Part shown: piece by piece, positions 1 through 5,297 of the stretch
Layout of the letters: each line of letters opens with the position of its first letter
How positions within the stretch are numbered: the stretch's first letter is position 1
Assembly (NCBI GenBank): GCA_903911455.1
Contig: CAIWDQ010000303.1
Span: 1 to 7,550, forward strand
DNA length: 7,550 bases
DNA from: an uncultured bacterium
Lineage (GTDB): Bacteria > Bacteroidota > Bacteroidia > Bacteroidales > JACABE01
Reading direction: 5' to 3'
Made by a program: the position numbers and the translations under genes
Notes under the pieces: model-generated
What the model saw: the letters and a program-made list of their open reading frames with translations, nothing else
Database searches by the model: none
What the model was told of the DNA's origin: nothing

Positions 1-117
1 TGCCCGAAAGTTTTACTATTTAATTGGTTGTTTCGTAGCACTAAATTAGGTGAAATTTTCCAGTTGTCAAATATTGTGCAAGATACTTTTGCACAATATT
101 TTGATGACTTTTGTTAA
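1..117 (+). CDS. Possible C-terminal end of a gene cut by the window edge
   Basis: Reading frame 1 is open from the first base to a TAA at 115-117, giving 38 codons that end in ...AQYFDDFC. The composition looks protein-like, but an open frame of this length is only mildly unlikely by chance in AT-rich DNA. If real, the gene would converge on sodB, which fits the bidirectional hairpin at 201-245. Against it, a near-perfect inverted repeat (69-101) lies inside the frame. No family is recognisable from so short a tail. Confidence 0.22.
   Translation, partial: CPKVLLFNWLFRSTKLGEIFQLSNIVQDTFAQYFDDFC
69..101. repeat. 13-bp perfect inverted repeat (hairpin)
   Basis: The arm at 69-81 (AAATATTGTGCAA) is exactly complementary to 89-101, around a 7-base centre. 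It could form a stable stem as RNA. It is followed by TTGATGACTTTTGTT rather than a clean T-run, so a terminator role is possible but not convincing. An alternative is a binding site for a dimeric regulator. The rest of the stretch down to about 200 shows nothing else beyond a degenerate AGCTTGYGG pair near 123 and 158. Confidence 0.5.
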
Positions 118-200
118 TAACTAGCTTGCGGATATTAGGATGATAAATAATTAGTAAGCTTGTGGTGAAATAATATACGGCTGGCAAGAGTATTTTATAA

Positions 201-245
201 AAAAGCCAAAAGCCCTGCATCCTTATTTATATGCAAGGCTTTTTA
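201..245 (-). terminator. Bidirectional rho-independent terminator after sodB
   Basis: AGCCCTGCAT (211-220) pairs with ATGCAAGGCT (231-240) with one C-A mismatch around a 10-base loop. On the minus strand the stem is followed by TTTTGGCTTTTTT, a good U-tract about 25 bases after the sodB stop. On the plus strand the stem is followed by TTTTTAA, so it could also end a plus-strand transcript arriving from the left. Confidence 0.8.
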
Positions 246-268
246 ATAAGATTTTTAATTGATAGTTT

Positions 269-844
269 TTATAGTCGACCAGCTACAGCATCCCAGTCAA
301 CTAAATTCCAGAAAGCGGCAACATAGTCAGGGCGTTTGTTTTGTTGGTCAAGATAATAAGCGTGTTCCCAAACATCGCAAGTCATCAATGGAGTTAAACC
401 ATTTCTCAATGGATTACCAGCATTACTTTCCTGAACGATATCTAAAGTACCGTCTGCTTTTTTTACTAACCAAGCCCAACCAGCACCAAATAATGTGGCG
501 CTTGCTGCTGAAAACTTAGTTTTGAAGTTCTCGAAAGAACCGAAACTATTATTAATTGCGTTTAATAATTCTCCTGTTGGCTCACCACCACCATTTGGCT
601 TCATACAATTCCAGTAGAAAGTATGATTCCAAACTTGTGCACCATTGTTAAAGATGCCACCGCTTGCTTTCATAACTATTTCTTCTAAAGTTGCGTTTTC
701 GAACTCAGTACCCGGTACAAGATTGTTTAAATTTGTAACGTAAGCCTGATGATGTTTTCCGTAATGGAATTCTAATGTCTTTTGAGAAATAAATGGCTCT
801 AGTGCATTTAAATCGTAAGGTAATTTAGGTAACTCGAATGTCAT
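269..844 (-). CDS. sodB: Superoxide dismutase, iron type (Fe/Mn family)
   Basis: Cytoplasmic enzyme that converts superoxide to hydrogen peroxide and oxygen. At 191 residues it has the usual length. The four metal ligands are visible: His27 (in FHYGKHH), His74 (in NHTFYW), Asp157 and His161 (in DVWEHAYY). Gln70 in the second sphere, with no Gln in the NAGNPL stretch, is the arrangement of iron enzymes. Thr155, two residues before the Asp ligand, is also the iron-preferring residue; the related cambialistic enzyme of Porphyromonas gingivalis has Gly there. Iron use is therefore inferred, not shown. There is no signal peptide. The ATG at 844 gives the canonical FELPKLPY N-terminus. No clear TAnnTTTG promoter is visible upstream. 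The gene stands alone between two terminator hairpins, with aspS about 200 bases upstream on the same strand. Confidence 0.96.
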   Translation of the reverse strand: MTFELPKLPYDLNALEPFISQKTLEFHYGKHHQAYVTNLNNLVPGTEFENATLEEIVMKASGGIFNNGAQVWNHTFYWNCMKPNGGGEPTGELLNAINNSFGSFENFKTKFSAASATLFGAGWAWLVKKADGTLDIVQESNAGNPLRNGLTPLMTCDVWEHAYYLDQQNKRPDYVAAFWNLVDWDAVAGRL

Positions 845-948
845 ATTATTAATTTTTTTAATGTAATTACTAAAATATTGTTTATATTTCTTTTTGTGAC
901 TAATACAACAAGTAAAAAAAGATTATGTTTAAGATTAATTTAAATTAT

Positions 949-990
949 AAAGGGCGGATACGTTTATCAAACATATCCGCCCTTTTATTT
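949..990 (-). terminator. Strong hairpin terminator between aspS and sodB
   Basis: AAAGGGCGGATA (949-960) is perfectly complementary to 974-985. Inside the 13-base loop, GTTT (962-965) can pair with AAAC (969-972), leaving a 3-base tip. It lies about 55 bases past the aspS stop and is the obvious end of that transcript. On the minus strand the following tract is TTTATAATTT, while on the plus strand it is TTTTATTTTTT, so the better U-tract faces away from aspS and the element probably works both ways. Confidence 0.8.
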
Positions 991-1002
991 TTTGACCTAT
1001 AA

Positions 1003-1037
1003 CTTTAGGCACATCTAACTTTGGGCATTTTAGGCAC
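1003..1037. repeat. Three degenerate copies of a TTTRGGCAY decamer
   Basis: CTTTAGGCAC (1003-1012), CTTTGGGCAT (1019-1028) and TTTTAGGCAC (1028-1037) lie in the 40 bases directly after the aspS stop. Spacing is irregular (16 and 9 bases). No function is apparent; they may be remnants of a decayed short repeat. Confidence 0.3.
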
Positions 1038-1042
1038 TTTCC

Positions 1043-2830
1043 CTACTTCACATTCACTTTTAAGCTAAGTTCCTTTAGTTGTTCTTTGCTAATTGTAGAT
1101 GGAGAATCACTCATAATATCTCTTCCAGAATTGTTTTTAGGGAATGCAATAAAGTCTTTAATACTTTCTGAACCTCCAAACATAGAACACAATCTATCGA
1201 AACCAAAAGCAATACCACCGTGAGGAGGTGCGCCAAACTCGAAAGCGTTCATCAAGAAGCCAAACTGTGCCTGTGCTTCTTCGTCAGAGAAACCTAACAT
1301 GGTAAACATCTTCTTCTGTAAGTCTTTGTTGAAGATACGGATGGAACCTCCACCTATTTCAACACCATTTATAACCAAATCATACGCATTGGCTCTTACA
1401 TCAATTGGATTGGTGTCCAACATAGGAATATCCTCTGGTTTTGGAGATGTAAACGGATGATGTTTAGCATAAAAACGATTGGTTTCTTCGTCCCATTCAA
1501 ACAAAGGAAAGTCTATAACCCACAAAGGAGCAAAAGTATCGTTGGTTCTTAAACCTAAACGGCTACCCATTTCCAGGCGCAGTTCGTTCAAGGCTTTCTG
1601 AGTCTTTTCAGTTTTCCCTGCAAGTATTAAGATTAAGTCTCCAGGCTCTGCATTGAACTTTTCTGCCCACAGTTTTATATCATCAGCAGTGTAAAATTTA
1701 TCTACAGACGACTTAAGAGTGCCATCAGGATTGTATCTAACATATATCAAACCGCCCGCGCCAATTTGTGGTTTCTTAACAAAGTCGGTTAGTTCATCTA
1801 ATTGTTTACGAGTATATTCGCTGCAACCTTTTGCATTTATACCAACAACTATTTCTGCTTCGTCGAAGAGTTTAAAGTCTTTTCCATTTGTTAAATGAAA
1901 CAAGCTACCTTGTGATGCAGCGTCGGCTTCTATTGATTTTAGTTCAACAAACCTCATATCAAAGCGGATATCTGGTTTGTCGGAACCGTAGTATTTCATA
2001 GCATCTGCGTAAGATATTCTGGTAAACTTATCCATCCTTATACCTTTAATACTTTTGAATAATTGTTTGGTCAAACCTTCAAAAGTATTCAAAATATCTT
2101 CTTGAGTGATGAAGGACATTTCGCAATCTATCTGCGTAAACTCTGGCTGACGGTCAGCACGTAAGTCCTCATCTCTAAAACATCTTACTATCTGGAAATA
2201 TCTATCATAACCTGCCACCATCAACAATTGTTTGTACTGTTGAGGTGATTGCGGCAACGCATAAAACTCTCCCGGATTCATACGAGAAGGCACCACAAAG
2301 TCTCTTGCACCTTCAGGTGTTGAGCGGATTAAGTATGGAGTCTCAACTTCAATAAACTTAAGTTTACTTAAGTAATTACGTGTTTCCATAGCTAATTGAT
2401 GGCGTAATTCAAGGTTGTTTCTTACCGGATTTCTTCTTAAATCCAAATAGCGATACTTCATCCTAAGCTCGTCACCACCATCTGTATTATCTTCAATTGT
2501 AAACGGAGGAAGCTTAGCTTCGTTAAGTATTTCGAAACTATTTACAGTAATTTCGATGTCGCCTGTCGACATCTTAGCATTCTTATTCGAACGCTCAGTA
2601 ACAGTACCTTTAACCGAGATAACGTATTCTCTGCCCAATTGGCGAGCTTGTTCGCAAAGCCCGGCATTGGTATCCATATTAAAAACTAATTGTGTGATTC
2701 CGTAACGATCCCTTAGGTCTACAAAAGTCATACCACCCAGTTCCCTAGTACGTTGCACCCATCCGCAGAGGGTTACTTCTTTATCGATGTTCTTTATTGT
2801 CAGTTCGCCGCAATTATGTGTTCTAAGCAT
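1043..2830 (-). CDS. aspS: Aspartyl-tRNA synthetase, bacterial type
   Basis: Class II synthetase that charges tRNA-Asp with aspartate in the cytoplasm. At 595 residues it has the full bacterial length. An N-terminal OB-fold anticodon-binding domain covers about residues 1-105 (LCGWVQR...MTFVDLRDRYG). The catalytic core follows, with motif 1 around 149-170, the aspartate-binding QSPQ at 195-198, motif 2 FRDEDLRADRQPEFTQID at 218-235, the bacteria-specific GAD insertion at about 295-410, and motif 3 GGIAFGFDRL at 538-547. Residue 31 is Leu, as in tRNA-Asp-specific enzymes such as that of E. coli, rather than the His reported in non-discriminating forms; this is a weak hint of tRNA-Asp specificity. 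The ATG at 2830 lies about 23 bases below a clear -7 box and starts the expected RTHNCGEL sequence. The gene is probably transcribed alone, ending at the hairpin near 949-985. Confidence 0.98.
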   Translation of the reverse strand: MLRTHNCGELTIKNIDKEVTLCGWVQRTRELGGMTFVDLRDRYGITQLVFNMDTNAGLCEQARQLGREYVISVKGTVTERSNKNAKMSTGDIEITVNSFEILNEAKLPPFTIEDNTDGGDELRMKYRYLDLRRNPVRNNLELRHQLAMETRNYLSKLKFIEVETPYLIRSTPEGARDFVVPSRMNPGEFYALPQSPQQYKQLLMVAGYDRYFQIVRCFRDEDLRADRQPEFTQIDCEMSFITQEDILNTFEGLTKQLFKSIKGIRMDKFTRISYADAMKYYGSDKPDIRFDMRFVELKSIEADAASQGSLFHLTNGKDFKLFDEAEIVVGINAKGCSEYTRKQLDELTDFVKKPQIGAGGLIYVRYNPDGTLKSSVDKFYTADDIKLWAEKFNAEPGDLILILAGKTEKTQKALNELRLEMGSRLGLRTNDTFAPLWVIDFPLFEWDEETNRFYAKHHPFTSPKPEDIPMLDTNPIDVRANAYDLVINGVEIGGGSIRIFNKDLQKKMFTMLGFSDEEAQAQFGFLMNAFEFGAPPHGGIAFGFDRLCSMFGGSESIKDFIAFPKNNSGRDIMSDSPSTISKEQLKELSLKVNVK

Positions 2831-2853
2831 ACTTTTTATATTAAATAAGACTG

Positions 2854-2887
2854 CAAAATTAACAATAATTCCCGAAGCAGTGGCAAA
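2854..2887 (-). promoter_or_regulatory. Bacteroidota-type promoter of aspS
   Basis: On the minus strand TTTG (2887-2884) and TAATTTTG (2861-2854) match the Bacteroidota -33 and -7 elements (TTG, spacer about 17-23, TAnnTTTG); the spacer here is 22. Transcription would start near 2848, leaving a leader of about 18 bases before the aspS ATG. The -7 box continues as TAATTTTGCAG, identical to the prfA promoter. Confidence 0.7.
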
Positions 2888-2924
2888 GAATTATGAATTA
2901 TGAATTATGAATGAGGGAATGAGG
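2888..2924 (-). repeat. Tandem heptamer ATAATTC x3 plus an octamer pair upstream of aspS
   Basis: On the plus strand GAATTAT occurs three times without gaps (2888-2908), followed by GAATGAGG twice (2909-2924). Read in the direction of aspS these are CCTCATTC x2 then ATAATTC x3. The last heptamer ends at 2888, immediately next to the predicted -33 TTTG (2887-2884). Close relatives of the heptamer stand at the prfA promoter. Confidence 0.85.
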
Positions 2925-2960
2925 GAATTAATGGTTTAATATTTTATCAGATCAAATACT

Positions 2961-3365
2961 TTATTCTTCTTTTTTATTAATATAAACTAATCTCCAGGTA
3001 TGTTTTTTAGCATCCCAAACTGAAATATTATTAATAACAAAAGTTGAATAAGTGCCTACTCTACCTTGCATATATACAGTATCTCCATCTTCATTCTTAT
3101 ATTTTAAATCATCTTCCGTGACAACGTGATTATACTTTTTCCCTATGATTCTTATCTTCTTATAGGCACATTTTTGCACTACTCTGGTGGGCAAATCCAC
3201 TATAGTATTTCCACCAATTCTATATCCATCTTTATGTGCATCCGAAGGATTAAACACAGAAATAATAGTGTCTTTTATAGGTTTTTTCTCTTTATTTTGA
3301 GCAACTATAATATTGCTGATTAAAATAAATCCTGTTATTAAAATTATGAGTTTAAATTGTTTCAT
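2961..3365 (-). CDS. Small secreted protein of unknown function
   Basis: The product has 134 residues and matches no family I recognise. Residues 1-22 form a Sec signal peptide: Lys near the start, then a long Ile/Leu/Phe-rich stretch ending IIVA, with probable cleavage before Gln23 (a Gln after the cleavage site is common in Bacteroidota). No Cys follows the signal, so it is not a lipoprotein. The mature part of about 112 residues is basic and probably beta-rich (GYRIGGNTIVDLPTRVV, then GRVGTYSTFVINNISVWD and WRLVYINKKEE), with a single Cys (66), and lacks a T9SS tail, so a periplasmic location is likely. The signal peptide and a promoter with a -7 box 32 bases upstream support a real gene. 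It lies 130 bases ahead of aspS, which has its own promoter, so the two are probably separate units. Confidence 0.8.
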   Translation of the reverse strand: MKQFKLIILITGFILISNIIVAQNKEKKPIKDTIISVFNPSDAHKDGYRIGGNTIVDLPTRVVQKCAYKKIRIIGKKYNHVVTEDDLKYKNEDGDTVYMQGRVGTYSTFVINNISVWDAKKHTWRLVYINKKEE

Positions 3366-3397
3366 ATTATATTTTGTATTTATTTAAATCTATTCAG

Positions 3398-3425
3398 CAA
3401 ACATACTAATTATTTTTATATCAAA
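3398..3425 (-). promoter_or_regulatory. Promoter of the small secreted protein gene
   Basis: On the minus strand TATGTTTG (3405-3398) matches the -7 box TAnnTTTG. TTTG at 3425-3422 could be the -33 element with a spacer of 16, slightly shorter than usual. The box lies 32 bases before the ATG at 3365. Confidence 0.6.
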
Positions 3426-3525
3426 ATCATTTAATATAATACTTTTATTAAAAATAAAATTGATTCCATCATTTTATGGTATGAAGTTGGGAATTTCACA
3501 TAACGAATTGTCAACAGGACTGTTT

Positions 3526-3804
3526 GCCTTACTATGTGGCCACACACATAGATAAAGTGCGCTGGGGGTCGTACTACGTGGAAAAATATAGAGACAATTT
3601 GCGCTGGGGGTCGTACTACGTGGAAAATTATAGAGGCAATTTGCGTTGGGGATCGTACTACGTGGAAAATTATAGAGACAATTTGCGCTGGGGGTCGTAC
3701 TACGTGGAAAATTATAGAGACAATTTGCGCTGAGGGTCGTACTACGTGGAAAATTATAGAGGCAATTTGCGTTGGGGGGCTTACTATGTGGTGACATAGA
3801 GGCA
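3526..3804. repeat. Tandem array of a 42-bp repeat, five good units with degenerate ends
   Basis: Five contiguous 42-base units run from 3559, 3601, 3643, 3685 and 3727 to 3768. On the plus strand each begins GCGCTGGGGGTCGTACTACG and ends with AGAGACAATTT or AGAGGCAATTT. Units differ at only a few positions: AAAAATAT or AAAATTAT, GAC or GGC, GCGC or GCGT, one GGGGT to GGGGA, and TGG to TGA in unit 5. A partial, diverged unit precedes (3526-3558) and another follows (3769-3804). There are no unique spacers, so it is not a CRISPR. Because 42 is divisible by 3, frames on both strands stay open; the plus frame would repeat WGSYYVENYRDNLR. I do not call a gene: only TTG starts are available, one plus-frame unit has a stop, and no promoter or secretion signal precedes any frame. 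The array lies between divergently transcribed gene blocks. Confidence 0.95.
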
Positions 3805-4219
3805 TCCCCAGGATTTTAACCATTACTATCATATTGCGCAATGCAATAATTGCTATGCTTAAAGCTATTGTCAGAAGACTTAATGTGTGAAATTTGATGG
3901 TTAAGATGTGAATTTTGGGGCGCCTTACTGATATTACTACTTGATATTCCAGTGACCGGTGGATAAAAGAGACTAGTTAGATTAGTAGTGCGACTCGTAC
4001 GAGCTAAATTTCCTATAATTTAATTTTATTAGTATAAATTTTTTTTCTCATTAAATGAGATTGCATAATTACGATTAATAAATATCATTACCAAGCAATC
4101 CTTTATAGAAAAAAATTAATAGTGTTGAAAAAGGCACTTCTGTATGGATTGTTGAGTGATAATTATTTTATTGATGATAATTATTTTATTTTTATTAAGA
4201 TAATTGCCCGGAAGTTTTA
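3805..4219. other. Gene-free AT-rich stretch with short palindromes
   Basis: No convincing reading frame is present. Visible structure: the perfect 10-base palindrome ATTGCGCAAT (3833-3842) directly followed by the near-palindrome GCAATAATTGC (3843-3853); the perfect 10-base palindrome CTCGTACGAG (3994-4003); and TCTCATTAAATGAGA (4046-4060), a 7-bp inverted repeat around one base, preceded by a run of T. Any of these could be protein-binding sites, but none matches a site I can name. A TTG-initiated open frame from 4122 runs into the next gene but is judged to be non-coding before 4254. Confidence 0.5.
4158..4193. repeat. 18-bp direct duplication
   Basis: GATAATTATTTTATTGAT (4158-4175) is followed immediately by a copy with 16 of 18 bases identical (4176-4193). 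It lies just upstream of the promoter of the T9SS cargo gene. It is AT-only apart from the G residues and may be replication slippage. Confidence 0.7.
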
Positions 4220-4227
4220 TATCTTTG
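4220..4227 (+). promoter_or_regulatory. -7 box of the T9SS cargo gene
   Basis: TATCTTTG matches TAnnTTTG and lies 26 bases before the ATG at 4254. No -33 TTG is found at the usual spacing; the nearest, at 4204-4206, is 13 bases away. The position inside the longer open frame from 4122 argues that translation starts at 4254. Confidence 0.6.
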
Positions 4228-4253
4228 TGAGATTAATTTTAAACATCCTAATT

Positions 4254-5144
4254 ATGAAAAAGATCATCATTTTAATTTTGCTTATGATAATAGCAACAAC
4301 TGTTTATAGTCAATACTTTCAGGCTTATAATTTTGAAGATACTACCTTTATTAATAAAATTAGGATTGACAAAGTGAAATACCCTAATAATAAATGGCAA
4401 ATCGGACATCCTAATAAAACTGTATTTACTACAGCATTTTCGAATCCTAATGCAATGGTTACTGATACTTTGAACATACTTCCTCCAAATGATACTTCGG
4501 TGTTTTATATTATTCATCTTAAATCTTCTCTATATAATCCTAGTTTTGGTCTTACTTTTATGTACCAATTAAATGGTAGCATAAACGATAGAGGAATTAT
4601 AGAAATTTCGCCAGATAAAGGTCAGAACTGGGTTAATGTATTAACACAAGATTCAATTTATCAGATGTATTGGGGTATAGGGAACAAACCAACTCTTTCT
4701 GGTTCAACTACCGTTTGGAAACAATTCAATCTTAGTATGGTGAGCTGGGCTTATAACTACGGAGCTGCATTCCCATTACATTTGGATCATGATACTATTA
4801 TCTACCGCTTTTCTTATATTACTGATAGTAGTTCTACTTTGCGTAATGGATGGTTAATAGATGATCTTGTAATTTCAGACTTTAATGAAGGAGTTGAAGA
4901 ATACAATAATAATTATCTTTCAATATATCCTAATCCTATTATAAATAATATTACTATTGAAACAAATTCAAACACTAATACCAAACAAAAAATAGAAATT
5001 ACAAATCTTCTTGGTCAATCCATGTATACATATGATGTATATAGTAAAGCTACTATAGATGTTTCCGCTTACGCGAAAGGGATTTATATCATAAAGCTAA
5101 ATTCAGATAAGAGAATAATTGTAAAGAAGTTTATTAAAGAATAG
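4254..5144 (+). CDS. Secreted protein with a type IX secretion C-terminal sorting domain
   Basis: The product of 296 residues carries both export signals of a T9SS cargo. Residues 1-19 are a Sec signal peptide (MKK, then Ile/Leu-rich, ending VYS before Gln20). The C-terminal 75 residues (about 222-296) are a type A sorting domain: SIYPNPIINN, then KIEITNLLGQ, then IDVSAYAKGIYIIKLNSDKRIIVKKFIKE. The protein should therefore cross the outer membrane through the Por machinery and be anchored or released. The middle part (about 25-210) looks like a beta-sandwich, with FEDTT at the start, ISPDKGQNWVNV and a closing GWLIDDLVISDF. That pattern resembles MAM or choice-of-anchor type domains, but no catalytic motif is visible and substrate binding or adhesion is only a guess. 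The start at 4254 is preferred over a TTG at 4122 because it places the signal peptide at the N-terminus and a -7 box just upstream. No terminator is clear downstream. Confidence 0.88.
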   Translation: MKKIIILILLMIIATTVYSQYFQAYNFEDTTFINKIRIDKVKYPNNKWQIGHPNKTVFTTAFSNPNAMVTDTLNILPPNDTSVFYIIHLKSSLYNPSFGLTFMYQLNGSINDRGIIEISPDKGQNWVNVLTQDSIYQMYWGIGNKPTLSGSTTVWKQFNLSMVSWAYNYGAAFPLHLDHDTIIYRFSYITDSSSTLRNGWLIDDLVISDFNEGVEEYNNNYLSIYPNPIINNITIETNSNTNTKQKIEITNLLGQSMYTYDVYSKATIDVSAYAKGIYIIKLNSDKRIIVKKFIKE

Positions 5145-5210
5145 AACCTCACCAGAATCCTTACCAAAGAAGAAGACTTGAAACAGGGAATTAATTCTTA
5201 TTTTAACTGT

Positions 5211-5264
5211 ATAATTCCGTAATTCGTAATTCGTAATTCGTAATTGTATTATAATTCATAATTA
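5211..5264 (+). repeat. Tandem heptamers RTAATTC upstream of prfA
   Basis: CGTAATT occurs four times without gaps (5218-5245). Phased as RTAATTC, an ATAATTC precedes it (5211-5217) and ATAATTC plus ATAATTA follow (5251-5264). The uninterrupted array ends on the predicted -33 TTG (5244-5246), and the two extra copies lie in the promoter spacer. The ATAATTC form is the same heptamer that is repeated three times at the aspS promoter, in the same orientation relative to the gene. Confidence 0.88.
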
Positions 5265-5277
5265 ATTACTAATTTTG
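5244..5277 (+). promoter_or_regulatory. Bacteroidota-type promoter of prfA-pyrF
   Basis: TAATTTTG (5270-5277) matches the -7 box exactly, and TTG (5244-5246) stands 23 bases upstream as a possible -33 element. The -7 box is 20 bases before the prfA ATG, so the leader would be very short. TAATTTTGCAG is shared letter for letter with the aspS promoter. Confidence 0.7.
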
Positions 5278-5297
5278 CAGCCGGAAATAATATTAAT

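Noticed and set aside
1..15. TGCCCGRAAGTTTTA shared between 1-15 and 4205-4219 (14 of 15 bases)
   Set aside because: With all pairs of positions in a 7.5-kb window about one such match is expected by chance, and the copy at the edge has no visible upstream context.
269..844. Manganese-type superoxide dismutase
   Set aside because: Gln70 is present and the Gln typical of Mn enzymes near residue 146 is absent, and Thr155 is iron-type.
3481..3555. Small plus-strand open frame of 24 codons (MKLGISHNELSTG...)
   Set aside because: It is short, has no promoter box nearby and runs into the degenerate first unit of the 42-bp array, where it stops.
3526..3804. CRISPR array
   Set aside because: The units are contiguous and nearly identical over all 42 bases, so there are no variable spacers, and no cas gene is present. 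The same reasoning excludes the 21-bp array.
3431..3841. Minus-strand open frames across the 42-bp array (136 and 107 residues)
   Set aside because: They exist because a 42-base unit without stops stays open in any phase. The longer one begins at a TTG, has no promoter or signal, and competes with open frames on the other strand.
4122..4253. N-terminal extension of the T9SS cargo protein from a TTG start
   Set aside because: A -7 promoter box and the natural start of the signal peptide both lie downstream, and the extension has a low-complexity AT-rich composition with an 18-bp duplication.
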